A DNA stretch of 64,000 nucleotides, taken from NCBI RefSeq assembly GCF_947623445.1, contig NC_135242.1, positions 24,242,001 through 24,306,000 of the forward strand. The letters are read 5' to 3'. Positions 1-16,129 of the stretch are shown here, one piece after another. This DNA comes from Clavelina lepadiformis (lineage: Eukaryota; Chordata; Ascidiacea; Aplousobranchia; Clavelinidae). A program made the position numbers and the translations under genes. Each line of letters begins with the position of its first letter. Position 1 is the stretch's first letter. The notes under the pieces were generated by a model. The model saw only the letters and a list, made by a program, of their open reading frames with translations, had not been told where the DNA came from and searched no databases.

Positions 1-3000
1 CGACGTTCTTTGATGTATCTTATTTTCAGTTATATTGTGCGGTGTGCTTTGGTAATTTTGGTTTCTTACAAAAAGGTACTAGGGACGCCTTCTGTGTCTT
101 CTAAACAATATACTTTTAGAGGGTGCTTATTTACCAACGAAATACGCAGTTGCTTCTGTAAGCGGGTGTCGCAAGGTTGCATATCAAAGTTAACCGATAC
201 AGTACAATATCTGGTTAAGCAAAAATAACAACAAAATGTGTTCCAGTACCAATGTGAAATAAAAAGACAATACCTGTTACACTTAGTAGTCTTAGTAGAC
301 TCCTCAATACGGACACAACTTATAACTTACATGGTTTGATGAAACGTGTCAAGCAAGGCACTGATCTAAATACAATACTAAAAAAACGTAACACTCCCAT
401 GAATCTCAAAAGAAGTGAATTAATAAGAATAGCATAAAAATCATAGTGACGTCTTAAGACAAATCATAATTGTATCTTAACGTGGCTCCAAACCGCCATA
501 TCCTCCAAAACCAAGACACTCCAATTATTTTCTTTCTCCGTTACGACTCTAATCGAAATCGGCTTCATAGACATCTTATATTTACCAAGCAAAAGGGAGG
601 TGAGTTTGAGCTAAAACAGTCTTATGTAAGTTTTGGAAACTTTTGAGTGAAAAACTGTAGTAGTTAGATTAGATTTTTACATTACCACGCCCATACGTTA
701 CTTTGGCCGTTATTTACGTAATAATAGCAGAAGCTTGATAAAACCTTCGTGTTTTGACCGCAATAGCAGATTTGATCAACGGTTGAACGAAGAAGGTTCC
801 ACTCCCTCTCTCGTTTGTGCTCGCATATTTGCAGCTCAGGGTTGCAATGCTTTGGTTAAGGAAGCAGCTGATCTAATGATGAAGCATCTTCTAGTTCTAG
901 TATCACCTTTGTTTCCTAACAAAATAAGAGAGTAGTTTGTTGGCATAGCGCGGTTATTTTATCACAATGAGGTGGTTAAATGGTTGGAGGTTTTGTTTAG
1001 GCTTCCGGTTCATCGGTACAACCCTATCTTCTATTGCATTGTTTATTTTTCGCCAATAATATTGCCGAACGAAAGTTACGATTCTAACCGTTACGACGAT
1101 TTATTTATAGCCCAAAAAAACACATGTTCACGAAGAATTAACAAACAAGAAAAAGTGGCAAAGCTCAAGTGCTTGAAATGAGCAAGATAGCAACAACAGA
1201 TTTGTGCTATAAGACGGTAGGATCAAAACACGGCCACCAATTCCACATGTTATGTGTGTTATAAAGCCTATATCGTCACCTGCTATAGCCTAGACGCTAT
1301 GATAATGCAAATGTTTTAGCTGGTCTAATGGCACTTGCTTCTCACTACTCCATTAGACCTTAGCAAAAATCCGAAATTAAAATCGTTTAGGCTATCTGAT
1401 CAGCCTGGATTGACTTGACTTGTGTGGTAAGATCAGTAACAATGTACAGGTACAGCTGTATGTAGCCTTGTACAAAGTGTGTCGGACGCACACATGAGAT
1501 TCTTCAACGTGCACGCTAACATCTCCACTTATGGGTCGACTTATTAACAAGCAAGATAAAGTTGGTTGTTTAAATGTCAGTTTATATTATTTAATATTAA
1601 ACAGAATTGAGTCCTCACGCGGCTAACACAAAAATCTGTGTCTCTGCAAACATCACTGTCGTACATTAAACTCTGGGTGGTACAAAGGTTATAGATTACA
1701 CATGTTTGTGTGTGATAAATTAAAGTTGTAAAAGCACAGCAAAACGACCATGATCTTTTTACTCAGCGATTCACGCACAACTTTTGTTATGCTTTTGATC
1801 TGGGGATTTTTCGCTTTAAACAGCAAATGTTTGAATCATCCTGTTGTTGTTTGCCTAAAGTAATCTTGCAAATTGGTAATTGGTCTAATTTAGAAAGATT
1901 GAAAGTAAAAACGACCAGCAAGGCAAGTTATAAATCAATATAGTGAAAAATGTGCACATGACACTTCTCTATAAGATCTTGTGGGTGCAGGAAGGCTAAA
2001 ATTGGGTTGCGCTGAGTGCAAAATGGTGCACCAGGTGCATTTTGCAGTCTGTTAGACGAAACGCTGAGCCTTTGGGCTCCGTTTTCGAGAGGTAAATGTG
2101 AAACATTCTGGTGCAGCAATCACAATCTTCAAAAATCTCAAGGGTACAGTTGCCATGGTTCACATGGATGCGTACAACTGGTCAGTGTTCACTGCAGTGA
2201 TTGGTTTTGCCAGTTACCTTAAAGAGACATAATTGTTTTTTTTCACATTTATGCTGATTTGTAAGTAAATTGGTAAATTTTGTTGTTTTGTCCTCTAATG
2301 TATGATTAGGCAAAAGTTGAGCCATCCGCACATGTTTTCACAACAATTTTTGTCTTTCTGCAAGTATAAAAATCTCATTTAAAACCGCCATGTTGTGCAA
2401 TCTGTGCCATGATCGCTAATTGATTTGTAGCAATGGGTACAACAGTGTTTACAGTACCTTGAAAGGATATTGTGTTTAACCATTTTGCACCTAGTGTTTT
2501 AGAGCATAGGCTTATAGCCTGAGACATGGTAGACAGCAGACATGGTGTAGGGATTGGTATCAATATGCACACATTAATTTATAACAACTTGGACAACTGT
2601 TAATTGTTGTATTTTGGAAACGTTTGTCATTCCTAAAGTACAGTATTTTCCAAATATATATATGATATAATTTTGCATATGAAATATACCTAAAACCTTC
2701 AAATATTCTCTGTGTGAATGGTGTTTGCGTAATCAAGCCAACAACACTCCACGAACAGTTGTATGAAAGGCAAAAAAACAAGAATTTAGTGAAAGATTTT
2801 TCATTTTGAGTCTCCTAACTATTCATAGTAGACTTAGTATAATATATTATTAGTATGTTATAAGCCAGTCAATCTTTGTATTCGTGTTAATTTGCTTGTG
2901 ATCTAATTTATTGTGATCTCGTTATTAAGACAACTCTTCCTAAAAACCAAGTTTTTATTTCTGTTATCGCAGCATTTCTACATAGTGTAATTATGCAAAA

Positions 3001-3024
3001 AGCATATTGGTAAATCTTTCTAAA
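1..3024. other. gene-free left flank of CaMK1
   Basis: No coding region supported by splice sites or family resemblance was found here. The open frames are short and of low coding quality. A small hairpin with 10-base arms lies at about 1321-1357, and a 23-base segment at about 1489-1511 recurs with one mismatch near 29402. The CaMK1 promoter and 5' leader should lie in the right part, but no core promoter element could be assigned. Confidence 0.5.
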
Positions 3025-7287
<4,263 letters not shown>

Positions 7288-7321
7288 AGACTGGAGCAAG
7301 GTAGGTTGCTAGATTCTCTCA

Positions 7322-7327
7322 AATAAA
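7322..7327 (+). terminator. candidate poly(A) signal of CaMK1
   Basis: AATAAA lies 35 bases after the CaMK1 stop codon. This would give a very short 3' UTR, so a later site is also possible. Confidence 0.35.
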
Positions 7328-10300
7328 TACTCCAGCAAGATAACAATGTTTAACACATTTTCTGATTCTTTTTAAAGTTTCAAGCAAACTGCTGGCTTGT
7401 ATAGCGAACGTCGAATTATGTTTGTCATATAATCCACGCTTAAGAAAACTTGTTATTTTTACTCTCAAAGTTGCTTTCTTAAGGGTCATTGACTCGCATT
7501 TAAAGTACACAGATAATGTCTACAAATAAACAATGAAGTGACCAACTTTAAAATCTTAACTTTCTTTCCAGGTTCCTTTGTGTTCAAATAGACGTAACCC
7601 GCCTGTCAGGCAGCTACAATGACAGGAGATCTGCCTGGTGCAATTTATTCAACCACTTTTAGATTCATTTTGTTATGTTGCTCTTTCTATGTCACAATCT
7701 GAGTTTTATGACGTTAACGATGTTGGTCAATTCAACCCATGGACGATTCAACCTACGGGTGTTGGTTGGGTCGTCCTGAAATCGTTACAGGCTCGTCTTA
7801 ATCATGGAACTTTTATAAAGTGGAAGTTGTGATTGATGTATCAAGTAAGCTGTTCAAAACATGTCTGTAATGGGGACTATGTTAGCGTGAGTAACTTGGC
7901 TGGTTGAATTCCACATCAAAGTTCATGAACCCAAGTAAGGTAACACGCCTATGGTTGTGTGAAGTAAGTTTTTTCCTAAATTTGTGTATTAGCGACCTCA
8001 GTACCTATTTTGTACGTAAACAACTCTGCCTGATGTGAACTTCGTCAATGCGCGAGAATAAGCAGATAACTTGGCTATTGTTGGTTGTGACGTTTCACTT
8101 ATTTTTGTCACCATGACAACGGTCGTGGTGCAAATTACATTTTTATCGATTTTAGTTGAAATTCTATGAAATTATGAATGATTTATACAGATTTGTTGTA
8201 TTCAGAAATCGACATATTTGACCATCGTGTCCGTCATGTTGCATCTCGTGTCGTATTTGTGTTTCTTCTCAATGCAATAACTCGTCTCATTGCACTGCTG
8301 TCGTGGCGGCCTATTACATGCCGCGTGAAAGCGGCTTTCATACTCTCGATAATAACTTCCTTCGATTGTTTGCGCTGTAACCCTGATTGTATTTTATCCA
8401 TCTTATGTGGAGATTTTACTGCACTTTGTGCCACTACCCCCTATCAGTTGCAAGGCGGTAACTTTTTAATGAATTCTGTTTGAACCGGATTTTAGTTTTT
8501 GCCTTACCGCTACCCCCTTTAATCACGTGATAATTAAAAATATATTCGCCAAGATTCTTTGACTCTCCAGAAGAAGGTTGCTTTCAAAGTTTAGGGCAAG
8601 GTGCGCTCCGTGACGTAACGTCTTTACTGTCGCTGATGACGTCACAGCGGAAGGAAGTAACTTCGTTTCAACAGTTACCAGCGAACAATTGCCGGGAAAA
8701 TACAAATGACTCGCACTTTATTCAATACCGGTCGTTGTCGTTCCACCCCCGCGGTGAAGTTACTCAGCAATCATACACTTACTCCATTGACTGCCTATCT
8801 CACAGCATTAGCACAGCTACACAACATTAGTATATGAGTGAAGCTACAACAAAAAGGTTTCTGATTCGTCAGGCGACGAGCTTCATTGTCATTGAGTCTG
8901 AGCTCTTCAAAGTGGTTTTGAACGAGCGGCTGTGAACAGTCTTTTTCACAAATATCCTTTTTAACGAGCAAAACGTATGAAACAACAGTTCCAGCGCCAA
9001 AAGACTGAAAGCCAATAGTTAACTGCCTTGCAAGTACTGACCCCATAATATGACGTGTATTTAGGACATATTGGCTACACAATAATCGGGACGGTGTGTA
9101 TGGCTCACAACATTTTCTGGAAGCAGCCTTCGTCACCTGGTTTGTTGCGCGGATTAGAGCAGTCGTTCCCAACCAATGTGAAAAAATCTCTCCCCACCAG
9201 ACATGCCTAAATTTCACATTGGTTCAGTAAATTGAGACTAGATTTTATTTCTACTGTTTTGTGACGTGTTTGCGTGGTGACATGCCGTGGCTCAATGAAA
9301 TTTCGGAAACACTGGATTAGAAAGTAGAATTCTGCGAGTGTTTTGCGGAACAAAAACATCCATTTTGACAAACAAAATTGAAAACATCGGTTTCAGATTT
9401 ATTTTTTCAGCCAAATCTTTGACAACAGTTCGGTGGCGCCAACTAAGAAGGTGCCAGTTTGAGTTTCTTGTTCAATCATCTACTTTATGATGTCAGCAAT
9501 TTTGTTCAAGCTTTTGCAGTTTAAGTAAGACTAGTTCAGCTCTTCTCAAATTGCTGTACTTGAGCTTGGCGCCAAAACATCTATTTAGTATTCGTAGTGG
9601 GCGCGGTTCAAAGACGAAACTTCGTCAAAAACATGTTTTTCTTCGCCAAGGCGGGTAATAAGTTCAAGTTGGAACATATAATTGCCAGATTACATGCCTT
9701 AACTTTGGAAAAGGCGATTATTCTGTCATAAAGAAGACGTGTCAATGCGATTTAGTTAAATGCTTTGCTAGAAATATGTCACCTCATTCTTGGTCTTCAC
9801 ATCACTCCACATTTACTAGTTTGCTTTGTATATTGATAACGAAAACACATGCGTGTAAGTATAGATGTGTCTGACACTAAGTTACAACATCATTTGATCA
9901 AGAATGGCGTTCATATAAAATTTAAACCAGGGTAGTTGTGGGCTTTGAAAATCGGCGATGAAACAAGCACCTTTAAAACGTGGACCCTTCCAATTTGGAT
10001 CCTGCTGATATTTCAAAGTTGAAAGTTTTTGTTTCCGCAAATCCTGAATAATACGATTATATATAATCGGCGTTTCTATTGTTTTAACTACGTAATAAAA
10101 ACGTGTTCCGTCGTGACCGTAACACAAAACATTGACGTAATGCGTCATCATTGTCTGTTGTTCATCAAGTTGTCTGTGGTAATAAACTTACCAACGCCAG
10201 CAACTTAAACCACAACGATTTACTTGGCAATGATTTACTTTTAATAGCACAATTAAACTGAACATTACTTTCATGCAAATAAGAAGTATATGACATAATT

Positions 10301-10708
10301 TCTACCAAGTACGTCATACTTCTCAAAAATGACCCAAACGGCGGTCAAGGGATCAATTAATTTTTGCAAACATTCGTCATCATCAACTTTTGCAAAAGAG
10401 TTTTTGCTTGAAAACAAGCTAACTATGACGTCACTCATATGTTATTTGAACTTGAAAAACCACAAACGAGACTTCCACTTCGATTTTCCGCCTTTTTGGC
10501 GCCAAAACTTTCAACAATCATTTTGTGGGTTACTGTTTTCTTAAAATAAATTGTTTTCAACAAAATTGCTTAAGGCGAGAAATATTTTCAAAATTAAGTA
10601 ATCTGGACTTTACTGTGTCAAGGTTGAAAAAAAGGCAACTTCAGCTTATAAAGGGCGCGCGTTTGAAGCGATGTCATGCAATGGATGAGAAGATCCTTAA
10701 AGTTAACA
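7328..10708. other. intergenic region between CaMK1 and the first ficolin-like gene
   Basis: About 3.4 kb without a supported gene. It contains a 155-base hAT-like element (9160-9314), a copy of a short palindromic repeat at about 7728-7785, and TGACGTCA sites near 8637 and 10428. Open frames at 8795-9217 (-) and 8178-8483 (+) show no family resemblance, and the first overlaps the hAT element. Confidence 0.5.
9160..9314. mobile_element. short non-autonomous hAT-like element
   Basis: The ends read CAGTCGTTCC and GGAAACACTG. They are flanked by GATTAGAG (9152-9159) and GATTAGAA (9315-9322), an 8-base target duplication with one mismatch. Size, CAG/CTG ends and duplication length fit a hAT MITE. 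No coding capacity. Confidence 0.7.
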
Positions 10709-12575
10709 ATGGACAGAGGAAATCTCTTCTTTATGCTTTTGGTTTGTCACGTCACAATGGTCTACTCACAGCAATGTCGTCAAGTCATGACAACTGTTTG
10801 TGATGATGAGGTCACCAATTCCAGGATGCAGAAAGGAGACAAAGGTGATGTCGGAAGATCAGGTAAAGCCGGAAGTCCGGGAGCAAAGGGGGAAGTCGGG
10901 GAGAAGGGGATGCAAGGTGATTCGTGCGATCAGGGGTCGCTAGGAACCGACATAGTCACCAGACTGGCAAGTAAGTTTGCGTCAATGAGAAATATTCAAG
11001 CGACTCCGATTATGAAACGACTCCTCGTTTTACAAAGAAAATTCCTTTTCAGGAATCGAGGAACTTCTCACACGTCCCAGCACCACATCTACAACCACTG
11101 TTGCCACAACAACTGCATCATCACGCGTTACGTCATGTGTTTCGTCATCGAGCAACGGAGTTTATATTTTGACGACTGGAGTTGAAGTCTATTGTGACGA
11201 TGGATGGACGGTGAGTGGAATTCTTTTCACAACTTCAATGGAAATTTGTAATGATTCGGCTATTTTATTAAAACATTCCTGTCGGTTATGACGTCACTGT
11301 TAGAACACTTCAAATAAAGACATTCTACATTTTGCCAATTTACTTATACTTATTTATAGTTGAAAACCTTTTGCATCTAAACTTTCTATAAACACCAGGA
11401 GGATATTGACAGAAAATTAATGCAGCACAATCAGTTGTTCCGCATTACGCAGAGCGAGACGGGTTTTTGTATCGTTAAATAGGGTTAAACGCTCGCTTTG
11501 TCACAGGTTTTCCAACGAAGAATCGATGGAACTGTTAGTTTCGAGCGAGGATGGAACGATTATGCAAATGGTTTTGGGCAGATTGATGGGGAATTTTGGC
11601 TTGGTAAGAGGAAGTTAGTTCGATTTAAACGCATTTTATTTTGATGTTTTTCGTTCTTATTATTCCTGCTTCATTACTTACAGGACTCGACAACATCCAC
11701 GAGATGACGCGTGGAGGAGAATGCAGACTCAAGATAGAGCTGTGGGATTTCGATGGAAACCAACGTCACGCCGATTATAGGTAAGGTTTAAAAAAAACAA
11801 CGTTAAGCCGAATATAAGTCGGATAATAAATCTCTCTCTTCATAACCCACTTCATCTTCTCAGGAAGGACGTGGGGGCGACTGCTCTAGGAGCTCCCTAA
11901 GCATTTCGCGATCCTTCGCCGCGAAGATATTTATTACGTCAAATCTTTTTTGTTGTGACTGAAATTGTATCTTTAACGCAATTGTTGGTCGCACAGTTTA
12001 AATGTTGCAAGAATCAGATTAAGCAAAAAAAACTTTTCTGTTTCAGTTCATTTTCGGTCGATTCGGCTGAAAATTTATATCGACTTCGTGTTTCCGGTTA
12101 TAGCGGAAATGCAAGCGGAAACAGCTTTGGATATAGTAATAATACACCGTTTTCGACTTATGATAAAGACAAGTAAGAATATTTTGATTCTCTTATGCCT
12201 AAAATTTATTGATTAATTATTATGTAATGAACATGTCGTGTAATTTTTATTTAACAAAATATTCAATTTGTTTCATTTCTCGACAGTGACAGTAACCATT
12301 GCGCTTCGTCTTACGCTGGAAATCAAGGATGGTGGATGAAATATTGCTGCGAGGCTTGTTTAAATGGAGTCTGGATGCGTCAATCAACAGGAGCGTGGCA
12401 TGGCATTATATGGCATCACTGGAAGGGATGGGATGAACCACTTAGATCAGTGGTTCTCAACCGGGGGTCCGCGAAACGTTTTCAGGGGGTCCTTGAGAAC
12501 TTCGAAATTTGCAACATAAAGTACGAGTTTTTAAAATTTTTTTGCTGTTTATCATTGCTTTTTGAAATAGGCTGA
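10709..12575 (+). CDS. ficolin-like secreted collagen/fibrinogen-domain protein, copy 1
   Basis: Secreted lectin-type protein, probably a pattern-recognition molecule. Exons 10709-10970, 11053-11210, 11507-11603, 11684-11780, 12047-12172 and 12287-12575 give 342 residues. Order: signal peptide ending near VYS/QQ, two cysteines (QQCRQ, TVCDD) suited to disulfide-linked oligomers, ten uninterrupted Gly-X-Y triplets, a Ser/Thr-rich linker, then a fibrinogen-related domain ([55 protein letters not shown]). The domain front is compressed: VYCDDGWT lacks the usual Gly-rich insert. A hAT element inserted after WKGWDEPL replaces the normal end with about 40 new residues, stopping at 12575. The older stop, homologous to copy 2, is at 13029-13031. 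A Met in frame at 10676 is possible, but 10709 gives the better signal peptide. Confidence 0.88.
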
Positions 12576-12994
12576 AACATTTGCTTAATTGCCTATTGTG
12601 ATGGGACAATACGAAAGCTTATTGAGATTTATCACCCGCAGGGAAGGCCTATTGTGATGCACTAGATTGCGGATTATACGAGAAGACAGCTGGATACATT
12701 GATTTTAAGTTGCTGGAGATTGCACATAATCGCTTTCTCAGTTTTAGCTTGTAACTAGCAGCTTGTTGTGAGCAAGGTATAGATAACGCTTTGAAATAAA
12801 TAAAAATATCCGCATAGCTTGATGTTATTGTGAATGAACAGCGCAGTTGTGCACCAAGACTATTAAGTAAAACTAAGCAAAGCAACATTTAAGTGCAGTC
12901 TCAGAACCCTTAGTTTGCTTAAACTTCAGGGGTCCGCCACTGCTTTGACAGCACCAAAAGGGGTCCGCCAAGATCAGAAGGTTGAGAACCACTG
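12448..12994. mobile_element. hAT-like MITE inserted in the last exon of ficolin-like copy 1
   Basis: The terminal inverted repeats are CAGTGGTTCTCAACC and its complement. A perfect 8-base target duplication, ACTTAGAT, lies at 12440-12447 and 12995-13002. Near both ends a second inverted motif (GGGGTCCGC) repeats. The 547-base element has no transposase frame. Removing one duplication copy and the element restores the downstream residues KMKLRCD found in copy 2, so this is a clean insertion into a once-normal exon. Confidence 0.93.
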
Positions 12995-13701
12995 ACTTAG
13001 ATCGAGCAAGATGAAACTTCGTTGCGATTAGAATTTTAGAGCTAGATTCTTCTTATCCAAGACACAAATGTAATTAAAGTAACCAAGTGATTCGCGACAG
13101 AAGATTTTCTTTTAAAAAGCTTGTAACCAACCGTTTGTATTGTGACATTATCTGATATAAATAAAAGTGGTGTTTTTTATGAAGTGTCGAATTATTTCTG
13201 ACAATGTTAGTAAAAAAGCGACAGATACAAAACTGACCGAAGGTTTGAACACAAGATCTCATCCGAAACCACATGCCTTAAACTGGAAAAACAACTTGAA
13301 GGATTGCTTTTACATTAGCTTTGGCGACGGCCATGAGTTTACAGGAGCTTTATGCGAATTCGTTTCCCAGTTTAAGGGAAGATGTTTAAACAAAAACTAA
13401 GAAGAAAGAAATTCGGTCAATTCACCTCTACGTGTATTTGTCAAAAGTGGTATTTTGTTTGTTAAAAACTTAAAAAAAACAACAAATTATCGAAGCCAAA
13501 CAAAACATTAAAAAACTAAGCTGTACATTTCTCGTTTAAACGAATAATTGCAACTGAAAACACAACAATATCAGCAAAAATAGGTCAAAGACGAACTAAA
13601 AAAAGTCAACAGGCAGGTTTCATAAAATTTAAATCAAGAAACTTTGATTTTTTAATATCCGTGGATCGCTAAAAGCACTGAAGCGAAACTGTTCAGTTCA
13701 A

Positions 13702-14080
13702 TCTGTAATGAAAAGTGGTGTATGGTACCTTAGCCTGTAAGGTTTACCCACTTACACTACAAAGTCTGTTTCCTTGTGTATATCTTAACAGTGAACTTTG
13801 ATAGACTTCAGCAATAATGACACAGGAATGACTACTGTATAATCTGATTATATTTGAAGCTTCTTTGAACGAATACATCAAGATCGAACATTGTGACAGC
13901 AACAGCACAAAGACATGTTGCGCCGTTGAGCGTAAAAACCAAAAAGACTGAATGAATCAAAATGCACGCACAGGGCAAGCTGTTGATTACGTCACGCAGT
14001 GTTATGCTTCACTGATTCCATAGAAGAGAATTCTATGTCGTACACAATTTTATATTACATTAATTGATATATTTATCACA
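13702..14080 (+). repeat. 379-base direct repeat, copy A
   Basis: It matches 15097-15475 with roughly nine differences by eye (about 97-98% identity). The start, TGTAATGAAAAGTGG, and an internal ACCCACTTACACTAC form a weak inverted pair at the head. The same head motif, in opposite orientation, appears near 36385-36445 and 40890-40950. Confidence 0.85.
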
Positions 14081-15096
14081 TAACCTTCCGCAAGAAAATT
14101 TCTTTTTGTGTAAAAAAAAGGAATTTTATGATCATTATAAAAAAAATTCTCGATGAGCAATAATTAAAACAATAGTGTTGATAACAAAAGTCAATATAAC
14201 ACGTAAAATGTAGATCACATAGCAAAATTAGTATACAAAACAAACAATGATGACATTTATGTCACGACTTTAAATAGAAAACAGAATATCCTGACACGTC
14301 ACGCGAATGCTTGCAAAATCAGGAAACGTCGGCAAATGTTTCATCTCACGTTTCTTCACGCCGTTTCCGTAAACAACGTATGGTATAAAAGTTTCGTATG
14401 TTCACGCGTTCTGATCAACATAAGAGAAATTTGCGCTAGGCATTTTCAAATATAAGACCATTCAATCATATTACAGCGTCTGGTTTTCCCAGTGTAGCTG
14501 CGTGAATATTTCACTTGGAAATACGCGTTTTGCAAAACATATATATAAAATTAGTCAAATACGTTTTGTAATTGACATTCAACATAGTGTATCGGTGTTA
14601 GCCTTGGGCATTTGTTTAACCTTCGAAAACAACCGCTATGTTTTAAAGCATAACAAAATAACACAAAGAAATATTTCTCCACGGCATGACTTAAACCGTT
14701 TAGAGAGTATGGCAACTAAGCCACCATCAATTAAGGTAAACTACACAATAACGCTATAATATATACTACATAGAGAAAAAAAACAAACAAAAATCATTAC
14801 TGAATGTCCAAATACCGACAAAGTGTTTTCACTGGAGTGCTTTGTTCGTCGGTCATTGTTGCATTCGAAGTTGACTGAATTCAACGAGTCTTCGTTGAGC
14901 ACTTGCATACGATGTAGATAAGACATATCTTCGAAACTTGTAGTCTGAGATTACTAGACTTCTCTCAACCTCAAATTTAATTGTTCATAGGTTGTTCCCC
15001 AAAGAAAAGCGTAGTTCTCAGCGATTTCGGCTCCACCACACTTGTAATGGAAATGTCTTCTTTTATCGTCAATTCGTCCTCACTCGGCTGCATCAG

Positions 15097-15475
15097 TTTG
15101 TAATGAAAAGTGGTATATGTTACCTTAACCTGTAAGGTTTACCCACTTACACTACAAAGTCTGTTTACTTGTGTATTACTTAATAGTGAACTTTGATAGA
15201 CTTCAGCAATAATGACACAGGAATGACTACTGTATAATCTGATTATATTTGAAGCTTCTTTGAACGAATACATCAAGATAGAACATTGTGACAGCAACAG
15301 CACAAAGACATGTTGCGCCGTTGAGCGTAAAAACCAAAAAGACTGAATGAATCAAAATGCACGCACAGGGTAAGCTGTTGATTACGTCACGCAGTGTTAT
15401 GCTTCACTGATTCCATAGAAGAGAATTCTATGTCGTACACAATTTTATATTACATTAATTGATATATTTATCACA
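15097..15475 (+). repeat. 379-base direct repeat, copy B
   Basis: Second copy of the repeat at 13702-14080, in the same orientation and about 1.4 kb downstream. The matching ends abruptly after TTTATCACA on both sides. No target duplication was recognised, so the repeat could be a mobile element or a by-product of the tandem gene duplication. Confidence 0.85.
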
Positions 15476-16129
15476 AATCATATGCGAAAGTGTGGGCACA
15501 GTTAACTTGATGAAATCCTAATATAGCTCTTTAACTACATCGAAATGAATCGCTTTTTCGTCATAACTACGTCTCCAAGACATAAGTAAACAATAAATTT
15601 TGCATAATAAAATGACGTATAAACGTATGGTTTCCTGTTGTTTGCCAAATAGTCGATTGTAATGAACTAGACAACTTTGCTCAAAAAGCAGTAAATTTTA
15701 TCTTCAGTAAAGGAATTGAGCATCAGTTTCTTGTTTAGGTTTTACACAAAAGGCCTATTTCGAAGTGCTGAGCCGCGCGGTTCAAGTGTTCGATTAATCG
15801 GCACAAACCTTCGTCATCATAGACTTTGTGAAAACATTTGCTTCAAAGCAAGCATATTATGACGTCATAGAAATTTTCAATACCTCTTCCCTACGTTACT
15901 TGGAGAGAAATATTGAGGATTTTACTTTCTCTTCGCTCTTCTTGTGGTTTCAGTTCAGCGGTTTGCGCTGTCAAACACATGTTTTTCCTCCGATAGAGAA
16001 AACACCACTAAGCCATTTCGCTCCGGTTGATTACATTTTCAAAAAAGGGTGCAAGATGGTTATGTAAAGAGCGCGTGCTTTCTACCCTATCATATCAGGA
16101 ACTTCGTGAGGAAAGTCTTAGCATAAAAA

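Larger units (their letters stand above)
13032..16129. other. spacer between the two ficolin-like genes
   Basis: No coding region is supported. It holds two direct copies of a repeat of about 379 bases (13702-14080 and 15097-15475) and otherwise AT-rich sequence. A TGACGTCA site lies near 15860, upstream of copy 2. Promoter elements for copy 2 could not be assigned. Confidence 0.5.

Noticed and set aside
8795-9217. 140-codon open frame on the minus strand
   Set aside because: It runs into the hAT-like element at 9160 and shows no family resemblance or splice context.
11863-11900. possible extra exon of ficolin-like copy 1
   Set aside because: Exons 4 and 5 join in phase without it, and copy 2 has no counterpart.
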